NCBI RefSeq assembly: GCF_023555385.1
Contig: NZ_JAJSED010000001.1
Coordinates: forward strand, 1,709,501-1,773,500
Source: Guyparkeria hydrothermalis
GTDB lineage: Bacteria; Pseudomonadota; Gammaproteobacteria; Halothiobacillales; Halothiobacillaceae
Direction: 5' to 3'
DNA length: 64,000 nucleotides
In this document: positions 8,157 to 17,680 of the stretch, in pieces
Position numbering within the stretch: the first letter of the stretch is position 1
How the letters are laid out: each line of letters begins with the position of its first letter
Program-made: the position numbers and the translations under genes
Notes under the pieces: generated by a model
Databases searched by the model: none
Told to the model about the DNA's origin: nothing
The model's input: the letters and a program-made list of their open reading frames with translations, nothing else

Positions 8157-9584
8157 ATGCTGTTCGAAGCGTTCGAAGAGAAAGGCCTGTCGCAGATGAG
8201 CTACGCGATCGGCTGCCAGCAGAGCAATGAGCTGGCGATCGTCGATCCGCGACGCGACATCGACTTCTACATCGATTTCGCTGCCGAGGAAGGCTTCGTG
8301 ATCCGTCACGTGCTCGATACGCACATCCACGCCGATTTCGCCTCGGGCGCCCGCGAACTGGCCGAGGCCACCGGCGCGAAGCTGCACCTGTCGGGCTATG
8401 ACGACAACGAGGACTACGAGGTGGCCTTCGACCACCTGCCGATGCGCGAGGGCGACTCGGTGCAGATGGGCAACGTGCGCCTCGAGGCACTGCACACCCC
8501 GGGGCACACCCCCGAGCACCTCACCTTCCTGGTCTTTGATGGCGCGCGCTCGCCGGACGTGCCGGTGGTCGCCCTGACCGGCGACTTCCTGTTCGTCGGC
8601 AGCCTCGGGCGCCCGGACCTGCTCGGCGAGGAAGCCACCCGCGGCATGGCCCGCCAGGCCTTCCACAGCGTGCGCGAGAAACTCAAGGACCTGCCGGACG
8701 GGCTGGAGATCCGCCCGGGTCACGGCGCCGGCTCCGCCTGCGGTGGCGGCATGGCCGGGCGCACCGTCTCGACGCTCGGTTACGAGCGCGTCGCCAACCC
8801 GTTGCTCGACCCGGACCTGTCCGAGGACGAGTTCGTCGAGCTGCTGCTGGGCAACCTGCCGCCGGCACCGGACTTCTACCCCCGCAACAAGGTCACCAAC
8901 TCCGAGGGGCCGAAGCCGGTGCAGGGCATGGTCGATCTGTTGCCCGAGGAGATCGAGGCGTTCGACATCGACGACCTCAAGGCGCAGATGGACAACGGCG
9001 CGGCGATCATCGACATCCGTGATCGGCTGGCCTTCAACGCCGCACACATCAAGGGCTCGCTGGGCATCGAGTTCGGCGACAACCTTTCCACCTGGGCCGG
9101 CTGGGTCGCCCCGCCGGACAAGCCGCTGATTCTGGTCGACCACGACGGCGACGACGAGCTGATCAGCGATGCCATCCGCGCGCTGGTCCGCGTCGGCCAG
9201 GACAAGGTGGTCGGCTTCCTCGACGGCGGCTTCGATGCCTGGCTCACGGCCGGCGAGCCGTTCGCCAACATTCCGCTGGTTGACGCCGAGACGGCCAAGA
9301 ACGACCTCGACCACGACCGCCGCGCGCTGTGGGATAACCGTGAGCAAAACGAATGGGACGACGGCCATGCCCTCGGCGCCCACCACATGCCCGCGCATGA
9401 CGTGCGCGGCGGCATCGACGGCGTGGCCAAGGACGAACCGGTCACGCTGGTCTGCGGCTCGGGCATGCGTTCGACCGTCGCGGCAAGCCTCTTGCTGCGC
9501 GAAGGCTATACCGACATCGCCAACCTGATGGGTGGCATGAGCGCCTGGGAAGAGGCCGGCCTGCCGGTGGTCGCCAAGGACTGA
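8157..9584 (+). CDS. MBL-fold persulfide dioxygenase / double rhodanese fusion
   Basis: A 475-residue protein with a metallo-beta-lactamase domain (about 1-250) and two rhodanese-like domains (about 265-365 and 375-475). The metal motif reads HIHADF at 56-61; the last histidine of the usual HxHxDH is Phe, as often seen in the MBL-rhodanese (Blh/CstB-like) family. The first rhodanese domain lacks a catalytic cysteine; the second has C433 in CGSGMRS. Members oxidise persulfides (e.g. glutathione persulfide) to sulfite and transfer sulfur between thiols. The ATG is preceded by GGGGGAG. It is followed by a strong terminator at 9607-9636, so it is transcribed alone. Confidence 0.85.
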   Translation: MLFEAFEEKGLSQMSYAIGCQQSNELAIVDPRRDIDFYIDFAAEEGFVIRHVLDTHIHADFASGARELAEATGAKLHLSGYDDNEDYEVAFDHLPMREGDSVQMGNVRLEALHTPGHTPEHLTFLVFDGARSPDVPVVALTGDFLFVGSLGRPDLLGEEATRGMARQAFHSVREKLKDLPDGLEIRPGHGAGSACGGGMAGRTVSTLGYERVANPLLDPDLSEDEFVELLLGNLPPAPDFYPRNKVTNSEGPKPVQGMVDLLPEEIEAFDIDDLKAQMDNGAAIIDIRDRLAFNAAHIKGSLGIEFGDNLSTWAGWVAPPDKPLILVDHDGDDELISDAIRALVRVGQDKVVGFLDGGFDAWLTAGEPFANIPLVDAETAKNDLDHDRRALWDNREQNEWDDGHALGAHHMPAHDVRGGIDGVAKDEPVTLVCGSGMRSTVAASLLLREGYTDIANLMGGMSAWEEAGLPVVAKD

Positions 9585-9606
9585 TCACTCGCCAGCCCGG
9601 AACGAC

Positions 9607-9636
9607 AAAACCCCGCTCGGTCGAGCGGGGTTTTTT
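9607..9636. terminator. Bidirectional intrinsic terminator
   Basis: CCCCGCTC and GAGCGGGG pair around GGTC (9611-9630), with an A-run before and T6 after. It ends the persulfide dioxygenase gene on the plus strand and could also stop leftward transcription from ssb. Confidence 0.9.
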
Positions 9637-9657
9637 GTGCCAGCCTCCCAAACAACA

Positions 9658-9679
9658 AACCCCGTCCGAAGACGGGGTT
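9658..9679 (-). terminator. Hairpin downstream of ssb
   Basis: A nine-base stem, AACCCCGTC with GACGGGGTT, encloses CGAA. Read on the minus strand it is followed by a T-rich stretch interrupted by G, so it is a plausible terminator of ssb. Confidence 0.7.
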
Positions 9680-9706
9680 GCCTGATTCGATCGAGCCCAG
9701 CAGGGC

Positions 9707-10273
9707 TTAGAACGGAATATCGTCCTCGCCGAAGCCGTCGTCGATCGACTTGGCCGGGCGCTGGTCCTGGCTCGGCGGCGGGGGCGGCGCGCCGTAGTCG
9801 GACTGGCCGCCAGCATAGCCTGCACCGGCGCCAGCACCGGCCGCGGCAGCACCACCGCCGTAACCGCCACCACCGTAGCCACCCTGGCTGGCCTGGCCGC
9901 CGCCGTAACCGCCCTGGCCGCCACCGGCGCCCGGACGGCCACCGAGCATCTGCATCTCGTTGGCGACGATCTCGGTGGTGAAACGGTCCTGGCCGTCCTG
10001 ACCCTGCCACTTGCGGGTCTGCAGCCGGCCCTCGATGTAGACCTGGCTGCCCTTCTTCAGGTACTCGCCGGCGATCTCGGCGAGCTTGCCGAAGAAGACG
10101 ATGCGGTGCCACTCGGTGTTCTCGCGGTTCTCGCCGGTGTTCTTGTCGCGCCACTGCTCGGAGGTGGCCACGCGGATGTTCGTCACCTGGCCGCCGGACG
10201 GCAGGTAGCGGACGTCCGGGTCGACCCCGAGATTGCCGATGATGATTGCCTTGTTCACACCGCGGCTCGCCAT
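9707..10273 (-). CDS. ssb: Single-stranded DNA-binding protein
   Basis: A 188-residue SSB. The OB-fold lies at about 1-110 ([35 protein letters not shown]), followed by a Gly-rich linker of roughly 60 residues and the acidic tail ending DDIPF, which recruits repair and replication partners. The ATG at 10273 has AAGGAG upstream; the frame open to 10339 is not needed. It covers exposed single strands in replication and recombination. It is divergent from uvrA, a common arrangement in proteobacteria. No LexA-type operator was found between them. Confidence 0.97.
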   Translation of the reverse strand: MASRGVNKAIIIGNLGVDPDVRYLPSGGQVTNIRVATSEQWRDKNTGENRENTEWHRIVFFGKLAEIAGEYLKKGSQVYIEGRLQTRKWQGQDGQDRFTTEIVANEMQMLGGRPGAGGGQGGYGGGQASQGGYGGGGYGGGAAAAGAGAGAGYAGGQSDYGAPPPPPSQDQRPAKSIDDGFGEDDIPF

Positions 10274-10501
10274 ATTCACACTCCTTCTGGTTCCTGCCGG
10301 ACCGGTCGAGTCGCCGGCCAAACCATCACTATAAAGCATCCGGGAAGAGGGGCACCAATCGCCGGCGCGATTCGCCTAACCGCTTGGCGGGTCAGCGAGA
10401 TCGACGCCCTTTCGACTACAATGTCCGGTTCCGCGCGCGACTGGGGGCAGGGCCTTCCGGCCGCGCGCGATGTCCATTCAATCGAGCGACACCCGCACAC
10501 C

Positions 10502-13333
10502 ATGGCCGATCCGTTCATCCGCATTCGCGGCGCACGCACGCACAATCTCAAGAACATCGATGTCGACCTGCCACGCGAGAAGCTGATCGTCTTCACCGGC
10601 CTGTCCGGCTCGGGCAAGTCGTCGCTCGCCTTCGACACGATTTTCGCCGAGGGCCAGCGACGCTACGTCGAGTCGCTGTCGGCCTACGCGCGCCAGTTCC
10701 TGTCGATGATGGACAAGCCGGACGTCGACACCATCGAGGGGCTGTCGCCGGCGATCTCGATCGAGCAGAAGACCACCTCGCACAACCCGCGCTCGACGGT
10801 GGGCACGGTCACCGAGATATACGACTACCTGCGCCTGCTGTACGCCCGCGCCGGCATCCCGCGCTGCCCGGAGCACGACATCGACCTGACCGCGCAGACG
10901 GTCTCGCAGATGGTCGACCACGTGATGGACCTGCCCGAGGGCTCGAAGTGGCTGCTGCTCGCGCCGGTGATCGAGAACCGCAAGGGCGAGCACCACAAGC
11001 TGTTCCAGGAATGGCAGGCGCAGGGTTTCCTGCGGGTGCGCATCAACGGCGAGGTCTACGAGATCGACGAGGTCCCGAACCTCGATCCCAAGACCAAGAA
11101 CACCATCGAGGTCGTGGTCGACCGCTTCAAGGTGCGCGACGACCTGCAACTGCGACTGGCGGAATCGTTCGAGACCGCGCTGCGGCTGGCCGACGGCCAG
11201 GCGATGGTGGTGTCGATGGATTCCGACGAGGAGCATGTCTTCTCCTCGCGCCACGCCTGCCCCAAGTGCGGCTACTCGCTGGGCGAGCTCGAGCCGCGGC
11301 TGTTCTCCTTCAACAATCCGGTCGGCGCCTGCCCGAGCTGCGACGGCCTGGGCGTGAAGCAGTTCTTCGACCCGCAGAAGGTGATCATCAACCCCGAGCT
11401 GTCGCTGGCCGCAGGTGCGGTGCGCGGCTGGGACCGTCGCAACGCCTACTACCACGCGCTGCTCTCCTCGCTGGCGAGTCACTACGACTTCGATCTGGAG
11501 ACGCCGTGGGAGGAGCTGCCCGAAGATCTGCGCGAGATCATCCTGCGTGGTTCGGGCAAGGAGAAGATCGCCTTCACCTACATCGGCCCGCGCGGGCGCG
11601 CCAAGGAGCGCACCCATCCCTGGGAAGGGGTGCTGCCCAACATGGAACGCCGTTACCGCGAGACCGAGTCGCAGGCGGTGCGCGAGGAGCTGGCGCGCTA
11701 TATCTCCGAGAGTGACTGCCCGAGCTGCCACGGCACGCGCCTGAACCGCGCCGCACGGCACGTGTTCATCGACGGTTACAACCTGCCGACGGTGACCCGC
11801 TGGTCGATCGGCCACTCGGCCGGCTTCTTCGACGAGCTGGAACTCGAGGGGGCGCGCGGCGAGATCGCCACGCCAATCGTCCGCGAGATCCGCTCGCGGC
11901 TGAAATTCCTCAACGACGTCGGCCTGAACTATCTGTCACTCGACCGTAGCGCCGAGACGCTCTCCGGCGGCGAGGCACAGCGCATCCGGCTGGCGAGCCA
12001 GATCGGCTCGGGGCTGGTGGGTGTGTCCTACATCCTCGACGAGCCGTCGATCGGCCTGCACCAGCGCGACAACGATCGCCTGCTGGGCACGCTTACCCAC
12101 CTGCGCAACCTCGGCAACACCGTGATCGTGGTCGAGCACGACGAAGACGCGATCCGCGCGGCGGACTTCGTGCTGGACATCGGCCCGGGCGCCGGGGCGC
12201 ACGGCGGCCAGGTGGTCGCCCAGGGCACGCCCAAGCAGATCGAGGCGAACAAGGATTCGCTCACCGGCCAGTATCTCTCCGGCAAGCGCGAGATCACGGT
12301 GCCGGAACGCAATCGCGCCGATGCCGAGCAGATGCTGACGCTCGAGGGCGCGACCGGCCACAACCTGCAGGGCGACCCGCTTCACATCCCGCTGGGGCTG
12401 TTCACCTGCGTCACCGGCGTGTCCGGCTCGGGCAAGTCGACGCTGATCAACGACACCCTGTTCAAGATCTGCGCGCACCAGCTAAACCGCGCCAGCGCGA
12501 CCGCCTCTCCCTACAAGAACATTCACGGCATCGAACAGCTCGACAAGGTGATCGACATCGACCAGTCGCCGATCGGTCGCACGCCGCGCTCGAACCCGGC
12601 AACCTACACCGGGCTGTTCACCACCATCCGCGAGCTGTTCGCCGGCACCCAGGAGGCCCGCTCGCGCGGCTACACGCCGGGGAGGTTCTCCTTCAACGTC
12701 AAGGGCGGGCGCTGCGAGGCCTGCCAGGGCGACGGGGTGATCAAGGTCGAGATGCACTTCCTGCCGGACGTGTACGTGCCCTGCGACGTCTGTGGCGGGG
12801 CGCGCTACAACCGCGAGACGCTCGACATCCGCTACAAGGGAAAGACCATCACCGACGTGCTGGAGATGACCATCGAGGAGGCGGCCGAGTTCTTCGAGGC
12901 CGTGCCCAGCCTGTACCGCAAGCTGACCACCCTGATGGACGTGGGACTCGGCTACGTGAAGCTGGGGCAGAACGCCACCACGCTTTCCGGCGGCGAGGCC
13001 CAACGGGTGAAACTGTCGCGCGAGCTGGCCAAGCGCGACACCGGGCACACCCTATACATCCTCGACGAGCCGACCACCGGCCTGCACTTCGAGGACGTCG
13101 CCCAGCTGCTCAAGGTGCTCTACCGCCTGCGCGACCACGGCAACACCGTGATCGTGATCGAGCACAACCTCGACGTGATCAAGACGGCCGACTGGATCGT
13201 CGACCTCGGCCCCGAGGGCGGCTCCGGCGGCGGGCAGATCATCGCCTCGGGCACCCCGGAGCAGGTCGCCGAGGTCAAAGGCTCGCACACCGGGCACTAC
13301 CTCAAGCGGATGCTGGCGCCGGCCAAGGCGTAA
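10502..13333 (+). CDS. uvrA: Excinuclease ABC subunit A
   Basis: The damage-recognition ATPase of nucleotide excision repair, 943 residues, the normal size. The ATG at 10502 begins [18 protein letters not shown], the standard UvrA N-terminus. The first Walker A is at 33-40 (GLSGSGKS) and the second is in GVSGSGKST. Both zinc modules are visible (CPKCG ... CPSC and CEACQG ... CDVCGG), as are two ABC signatures LSGGEAQR. It works with UvrB and UvrC, not seen here. The open frame to the left of 10502 is not coding. Confidence 0.98.
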   Translation: MADPFIRIRGARTHNLKNIDVDLPREKLIVFTGLSGSGKSSLAFDTIFAEGQRRYVESLSAYARQFLSMMDKPDVDTIEGLSPAISIEQKTTSHNPRSTVGTVTEIYDYLRLLYARAGIPRCPEHDIDLTAQTVSQMVDHVMDLPEGSKWLLLAPVIENRKGEHHKLFQEWQAQGFLRVRINGEVYEIDEVPNLDPKTKNTIEVVVDRFKVRDDLQLRLAESFETALRLADGQAMVVSMDSDEEHVFSSRHACPKCGYSLGELEPRLFSFNNPVGACPSCDGLGVKQFFDPQKVIINPELSLAAGAVRGWDRRNAYYHALLSSLASHYDFDLETPWEELPEDLREIILRGSGKEKIAFTYIGPRGRAKERTHPWEGVLPNMERRYRETESQAVREELARYISESDCPSCHGTRLNRAARHVFIDGYNLPTVTRWSIGHSAGFFDELELEGARGEIATPIVREIRSRLKFLNDVGLNYLSLDRSAETLSGGEAQRIRLASQIGSGLVGVSYILDEPSIGLHQRDNDRLLGTLTHLRNLGNTVIVVEHDEDAIRAADFVLDIGPGAGAHGGQVVAQGTPKQIEANKDSLTGQYLSGKREITVPERNRADAEQMLTLEGATGHNLQGDPLHIPLGLFTCVTGVSGSGKSTLINDTLFKICAHQLNRASATASPYKNIHGIEQLDKVIDIDQSPIGRTPRSNPATYTGLFTTIRELFAGTQEARSRGYTPGRFSFNVKGGRCEACQGDGVIKVEMHFLPDVYVPCDVCGGARYNRETLDIRYKGKTITDVLEMTIEEAAEFFEAVPSLYRKLTTLMDVGLGYVKLGQNATTLSGGEAQRVKLSRELAKRDTGHTLYILDEPTTGLHFEDVAQLLKVLYRLRDHGNTVIVIEHNLDVIKTADWIVDLGPEGGSGGGQIIASGTPEQVAEVKGSHTGHYLKRMLAPAKA

Positions 13334-13354
13334 GAGGACGCACCCGGCGCCACC

Positions 13355-13894
13355 CTACTCCAGCGTGCGCTGCAGGCTCTCGAGCACGTCGCGCGCGCCT
13401 TCCTTGGTCTTGTCGATCACGTCCGAGGTGACGTCCTTGGTGGCCTGCCAGGCGCTGGAGGCGCCGGACTTGGTGCTCTCCCAGACGTTGGCGGCGGCCT
13501 GCTTGGTCTCGACCCACCAGTCGTTGTCGACGCGCGGGTAGTCACGCACCACGTCCACCTCGTCCTGCAGGAACACCGCATAGGAGACCCGGTCGAGACG
13601 ATTGCCGGCACGGGTGGCCACGGAGAACTGGTCCACTTCGACGAAACGCTTCGCATCGTTCTCGAAGCCCTCGAGATCGTCGTCGAGCTCGATCACGAGC
13701 CCGTGAACCTTCATGTTCTCGGCGACCAGCACGTCGTCGACCTCGCCCGCCTCGCGATTGTCCTCGGCGGCGAGGTAAACCGTCGAGCCAATCAGGCCGT
13801 CCATTGAATAGAGCCCCTCGGGCGGCTCGGCCTGGACGGGCTGGAAGAGCGCCACGGCAATAGTGCCGGCCAATACGGTTTTTGTTCGAGTCAT
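13355..13894 (-). CDS. Exported PRC-barrel-like protein
   Basis: A 179-residue protein with a signal peptide (about 1-22, cleaved near VQA-EPP). The middle (about 28-115) looks like a PRC-barrel domain, and the C-terminal 55 residues form a repetitive Lys/Glu/Ala-rich amphipathic helix (WESTKSGASSAWQATKDV and similar). It is likely periplasmic or envelope-associated. The function is unknown; stress or envelope roles are typical guesses for such proteins. It converges on uvrA with only 21 bases between. Confidence 0.7.
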   Translation of the reverse strand: MTRTKTVLAGTIAVALFQPVQAEPPEGLYSMDGLIGSTVYLAAEDNREAGEVDDVLVAENMKVHGLVIELDDDLEGFENDAKRFVEVDQFSVATRAGNRLDRVSYAVFLQDEVDVVRDYPRVDNDWWVETKQAAANVWESTKSGASSAWQATKDVTSDVIDKTKEGARDVLESLQRTLE

Positions 13895-13915
13895 AGGATC
13901 GCTCCCGCTTGATTG

Positions 13916-14266
13916 TCAGTTGTCTGCGGCACACTCGACACAGCGCGTAACGCTGGCATCGCTCTGGAGCCGGCGAAACGGAATGGGCTCCCCGCAGACG
14001 AAACAGTCGCCGTACTCGTCGTTTTCCATCCGCCGAAGCGCCCCTTCGACGCGGGCGAGTTCACGCTCCCAGCGCGCACGGAGCGCCCGAGCCATTTCCC
14101 GGACCTGCGCCGAATCGGCGCGCGACAGCTGACTCTCCTTGCTCTGACACGCGCTGTCGATCTCCACGCGCTCGGTGGACTCGTCGTCGCCACTCAGCAG
14201 CTCTCGCAGCGCCTCACGGCTTTCGAGCAGCTGATCGTGAAGCGCCTGACGCTGCGCATCATCCAT
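13916..14266 (-). CDS. DksA/TraR-type zinc-finger protein
   Basis: A 116-residue protein with a helical coiled-coil N-terminus and a C4 zinc finger, C88-x2-C91 and C109-x2-C112 (spacing C-x2-C-x17-C-x2-C), typical of the DksA/TraR family that acts in the RNA polymerase secondary channel or related sites. It is shorter than DksA. The ATG at 14266 lies seven bases after the stop of the DsrE-like gene, so the two are co-transcribed. Acidic residues at the coiled-coil tip needed for DksA activity cannot be confirmed by eye. Confidence 0.8.
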   Translation of the reverse strand: MDDAQRQALHDQLLESREALRELLSGDDESTERVEIDSACQSKESQLSRADSAQVREMARALRARWERELARVEGALRRMENDEYGDCFVCGEPIPFRRLQSDASVTRCVECAADN

Positions 14267-14273
14267 CGGACCG

Positions 14274-14771
14274 TCAATCGATTTTGATCTTGGCGAAACC
14301 GCGCTGGGCATAGGCCGCGGCGGTGACGAAGGTGTTGCCGACCTCGACGACCGGGTCGACCAGCTCGGCCTGCGTGATACCGACCCGACGAGTGGCGATC
14401 GAACAGGCCTCCATCCGTTCGACACCATCCAGCGCGGCGAGCTCGCGCAGCATGTCGTGGATCTGCAGGATCGTCTGCGCATCGTCCATGTGGCTCTCGG
14501 CAGCCTGTTCCGTAAGCAGCCGAACCGCGCCGCCACGGAAGGCGAACACCATGCGCGGCGCCACACCCTGGCGCTCGAGATCACGATAGGTCTGCTCGAT
14601 CACTCCCAGCCGGGCAAGCAGCTTGTCCGGATCGCCGGCCGTCACATCCCAGAGGATGCGTCCTTCCTCGATCCCCTGCAGGGCATGGGAGTCATCGGGC
14701 CGCGGCGGGTCGGCAGTCATCCCGGCCACCGGCATCAGGCAAAGCAGCAAACCCAGTGCAAATCGACGCAT
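14274..14771 (-). CDS. Secreted DsrE-like family protein
   Basis: A 165-residue protein with a signal peptide (about 1-20, ending GMTA). The mature part resembles DsrE/DsrF-like sulfur-relay folds, with a single cysteine C123 in MEACSIATRR where DsrE-type proteins carry their sulfur-accepting cysteine. The ATG at 14771 has GGGAGGGAG upstream. A periplasmic sulfur-handling role is plausible in a sulfur oxidiser but is inference. It is followed immediately by the DksA-like gene. Confidence 0.7.
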   Translation of the reverse strand: MRRFALGLLLCLMPVAGMTADPPRPDDSHALQGIEEGRILWDVTAGDPDKLLARLGVIEQTYRDLERQGVAPRMVFAFRGGAVRLLTEQAAESHMDDAQTILQIHDMLRELAALDGVERMEACSIATRRVGITQAELVDPVVEVGNTFVTAAAYAQRGFAKIKID

Positions 14772-14856
14772 GACGGCTCCCTCCCGGGCACGTTCACCTG
14801 CCGGGAGTAAAGCCGATTGCCGGCGGAGTGCAAGCAGTCGAGCGGGTGACGGGCAC

Positions 14857-14887
14857 AAAAAAGCCGCCCGCGGACGACCGGGGCGGC
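14857..14887 (-). terminator. Intrinsic terminator of the SoxH-like MBL gene
   Basis: On the minus strand GCCGCCC and GGGCGGC (14863-14869 with 14881-14887) pair and are followed by T6. It lies just after the stop of the MBL-fold gene at 14914. Confidence 0.85.
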
Positions 14888-14913
14888 CCGGCATGGCGAC
14901 ATTCACGCCACCA

Positions 14914-15906
14914 TCAGAACTCGAATTCCATCTTCTGGAACACGCGCCCGGCGTTCTTGCCCGCCAGCTCGTCGAAGGTGTGCCAGTGCGAGAACTGACT
15001 CTGGTCGAGCTCGTAGGCATCCTGCAGGGTGCCGCCTTCATCGATCATCTTGCCGATCTCGGTGCGCAGGAACACGAGATAGTCCTTGGTGTAGTGCTCG
15101 ACCGTTTCGAGATCGGTCGGCCCGCCGTGGCCCGGGATGATGGTCTTGTCCTTGGCCACCTCGGCAAACTTGGGCCAGGTCTCGAGCCAGGCCTTGGTGT
15201 CGGTGTACTCGAAGATCGGCAGCATGCGGATGTTGAAGGCCATGTCGCCGGCGATCACCACGTCGCGCTCGGGGATCACCACCGAGATGTCACCGGGCGA
15301 GTGCGCCGGGCCGAAATAAACGACATTGGCGGTCACGCCGCCCAGGTCGAGCTCGAGGCGATCCTCGAAGGTGCGGTTCATCGGCACCGCCTCGGTGCCC
15401 TCGGCCTTCTCCTTGGCGATGTCCTGAAGCTGCTCCTCGTAGGCCGCCGCGTGCTTGTCGTAGTAGTCGGCGGCGTCGACGTGACCGATCACCTCGGCGC
15501 CCTGGTCGATCCAGTAGCCGGTCGCCATGGCCGCGTGCAGCTGGCCGTTCTCGTTGACGACGTACTTCACCGGCACGTCGGTGCGTTTCTTGATCTCCTC
15601 GTGCAGCGCCTCGGCGAGCTTGTAGGACGCCCCGGCATTCATCACCAGCACCGCGTCCTCGCCGATGACGAACGACAGGTTGTTGTTGTGCAGCGAGTTC
15701 TCGTAGGTGTAGGGCTGGGTCGCGCCGATGGCCGACCAGACACCCTCGGTGACCTGCTGCGGGTAGTCGTAGAGCATCGACTCCGGCGCCTTGTCGACCG
15801 GGTTGTCGTCCTCGGCCATCGCCGGGGTGGCGAGAAGTGCCCCCGTCATCGCCAACAGTGCGCCGCCGGCCAGGCCGCGCGTCTCTCTCATCCATTCGGT
15901 CAGCAT
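14914..15906 (-). CDS. Periplasmic MBL-fold protein, SoxH-like
   Basis: A 330-residue exported protein: signal peptide about 1-31 (ends AMA-EDD), then a metallo-beta-lactamase fold. The usual HxHxDH metal motif is replaced by N118-E-N-G-Q-L-H124, while the later ligands are kept (FGPAHSPGD, AGDMAF, IPGHGGP). This N-x-N-G-Q-x-H pattern resembles SoxH-like and quinoprotein-relay MBL proteins of sulfur and methylotrophic bacteria. It may bind a single or atypical metal site. Substrate unknown. Upstream lies an A+T-rich gap with a short palindrome that may be an operator. Confidence 0.7.
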   Translation of the reverse strand: MLTEWMRETRGLAGGALLAMTGALLATPAMAEDDNPVDKAPESMLYDYPQQVTEGVWSAIGATQPYTYENSLHNNNLSFVIGEDAVLVMNAGASYKLAEALHEEIKKRTDVPVKYVVNENGQLHAAMATGYWIDQGAEVIGHVDAADYYDKHAAAYEEQLQDIAKEKAEGTEAVPMNRTFEDRLELDLGGVTANVVYFGPAHSPGDISVVIPERDVVIAGDMAFNIRMLPIFEYTDTKAWLETWPKFAEVAKDKTIIPGHGGPTDLETVEHYTKDYLVFLRTEIGKMIDEGGTLQDAYELDQSQFSHWHTFDELAGKNAGRVFQKMEFEF

Positions 15907-15953
15907 GTGAAGTCCTCCCTAGACGACAGCTCCGGCAGCGGTCGTCGATTTAA

Positions 15954-15969
15954 TTAGTTAGCCAACTAA
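15954..15969. promoter_or_regulatory. Candidate operator palindrome
   Basis: TTAGTT and AACTAA flank AGCC in an unusually A+T-rich spot about 50 bases upstream of the SoxH-like gene. It could bind a dimeric repressor; no regulator gene is adjacent. Confidence 0.35.
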
Positions 15970-16068
15970 CCATCGCGCCAACAGCGGGGAAAAACAACCC
16001 CACAACCATTCGGGATTTTGATTCGGAAACACATTCGCTGATTCATATTCCATTCCGCGGGCGACGGA

Positions 16069-17052
16069 TCAGTTCCAGGCCAGTCCGCCTCGAGTCTGCC
16101 AGTAGCGCGTCGCCGGTTCGGCCAGTTCGTCAAGCATGGCATGTTCTTCGGCCGTCAGCTCGACGCCCAATGCATCAAGGTTGGCCGCCAGCTGCTCCTC
16201 GGTCCCGGCGCCGGAGAGCACCATGTCCACCCACGGGCGGGCGAGCAGCGCGGCGATGGCGATCGCGTCACGTCCCACGCCGTGGGCGCCGGCCACGCGA
16301 TCGAGCACAGCCATCGCCTCGGCATCCTCGGGACGGTCGTTGCGGGCGGTCAGCCGGCCGTTGGCGACCGCCTCCTTGAGGATTACCGCCATGCCCGAGT
16401 CGTGGGCGCGTTCAAGCTGCTCGCTGACCGACGGCTCGAGCAGGTTGCAGGTCGCCTGCACGGCATCGAACAGCGGCCGCCCGTCGATAGCGACCTCCAT
16501 GGCGCGCGCTAGGGTCTCGGCCTGCTTCGGCCCGCTGGTGGTCAGCCCGATGGCTGTACCGGCGTCGCGGATCTCGCCCAGACGCTCGAGCACCTCGGCG
16601 TTGTCGAGTACGCCCGAATCGAGCGTAGCCGAGTGGATCTGGTAGAGCGCCGGCGGGCCGCCGAGCGCATCGAGGGTCTCGTCCCACTGGCGGTCGAGTA
16701 CCGCACGGCTGTGTTCCTTGACCTCGTGGACCTCGGCATCGACCTGCCAGCCGGCGGTGTAGGTATAGCCCCACTTCGAGCCGACGGTGGGCCGCTCGTC
16801 GGCCGGGCGGCCGGCAAGCCAGTCACCCAGGAAGGCTTCGGCCCGACCGTAGGAACGGGCGGCATCGACATAACGCAGACCGCGGCGCCAGGCGGCATCG
16901 AGCATGGCGTGGGAATGGGCGCGCATCGCCTCGACGTCGCGGCCGTCCGGCATGTCGCCAGCGTGACCGAGGTTGATGTAGCCCGGTCGCCCCAGGGCCG
17001 CCAGCCCCAGGCCGATCCGCGGCTGCGGAAGGGTCAGTCGCTTCTCCGGCAT
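16069..17052 (-). CDS. Aldo/keto reductase
   Basis: A 327-residue TIM-barrel oxidoreductase of the aldo/keto reductase superfamily, starting at the ATG at 17052 (MPEKRLTLPQPRIG). Catalytic residues are visible: D63, Y68 (DAARSYGRAE), K93 (GSKWGY) and a histidine in YQIHSA. It uses NADPH to reduce aldehydes or ketones; the substrate cannot be predicted. Divergent from psiE; the promoter region between them is short. Confidence 0.85.
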   Translation of the reverse strand: MPEKRLTLPQPRIGLGLAALGRPGYINLGHAGDMPDGRDVEAMRAHSHAMLDAAWRRGLRYVDAARSYGRAEAFLGDWLAGRPADERPTVGSKWGYTYTAGWQVDAEVHEVKEHSRAVLDRQWDETLDALGGPPALYQIHSATLDSGVLDNAEVLERLGEIRDAGTAIGLTTSGPKQAETLARAMEVAIDGRPLFDAVQATCNLLEPSVSEQLERAHDSGMAVILKEAVANGRLTARNDRPEDAEAMAVLDRVAGAHGVGRDAIAIAALLARPWVDMVLSGAGTEEQLAANLDALGVELTAEEHAMLDELAEPATRYWQTRGGLAWN

Positions 17053-17159
17053 GATGAAAAGGTCTCGAGTCGTGGTTGGGAGGTTGAAAGAGGATATAAA
17101 GTGGACCAGACAGCCACAGCGGCCGCGCGCCCGGCCCACGAAACCATGGAGAGGCTAGC

Positions 17160-17615
17160 ATGCAGCGATTCCCCTTGAGCCATCCCGTGCACAGCGTCGT
17201 TCGGGGCCTGGAACTGGTCGGGCTGATCGTCATCCTGATCGCCACGTTCGTCGCCGCCGGCCAGGACATCGCCCAGATGATCGAGGCACGACGGGTCACG
17301 CTGGCCGACCTGCTGCTGTTGTTCCTGTACCTCGAGGTACTGGCGATGATCGGCGCCTACCTCCAGACCGGGCGCCTGCCGATCCGGTATCCGATCTACA
17401 TCGGCATCATCGCGCTGGCGCGCTATTTGGTGCTGGAGATCAAGGATCTCGAGGCGTGGAAGATGCTCGCCGTGGGCGCAACCATGCTGATCCTCGCCGG
17501 CACCGTTCTGCTGCTGCGCTACGGTCACCTGAAGCTGCCGTACCCGGAAAACGAGGCGGATTTCGACGACCCGGCGCCGCGAAAACGCGTTGCGGAAGAC
17601 GTCGATCGCCCCTGA
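17160..17615 (+). CDS. PsiE-family phosphate-starvation membrane protein
   Basis: A 151-residue integral membrane protein with four hydrophobic segments (about 14-37, 47-66, 75-93, 98-120) and a charged C-terminal tail. It matches the PsiE (phosphate-starvation-inducible E) family, including LEVLAMIGAYLQ and RYLVLEIKDLE. The biochemical function is unknown. The ATG at 17160 has GGAGAGG upstream. Its neighbours phoU and ppk1 strengthen a phosphate link. Confidence 0.8.
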   Translation: MQRFPLSHPVHSVVRGLELVGLIVILIATFVAAGQDIAQMIEARRVTLADLLLLFLYLEVLAMIGAYLQTGRLPIRYPIYIGIIALARYLVLEIKDLEAWKMLAVGATMLILAGTVLLLRYGHLKLPYPENEADFDDPAPRKRVAEDVDRP

Positions 17616-17621
17616 AACGAG

Positions 17622-17645
17622 ACGGGCCGGCATGAGCCGGCCCGT
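17622..17645. terminator. Intrinsic hairpin between psiE and phoU
   Basis: A perfect ten-base stem, ACGGGCCGGC with GCCGGCCCGT, closes on ATGA between two convergent genes. There is no long T-run, so termination strength is uncertain. Confidence 0.7.
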
Positions 17646-17680
17646 TCCATCACTTGCCCGCCTCGCGGGCGCGACACCCC

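Noticed and set aside
10274-10501. LexA/SOS box between ssb and uvrA
   Set aside because: No CTGT-N8-ACAG sequence is present in the gap.
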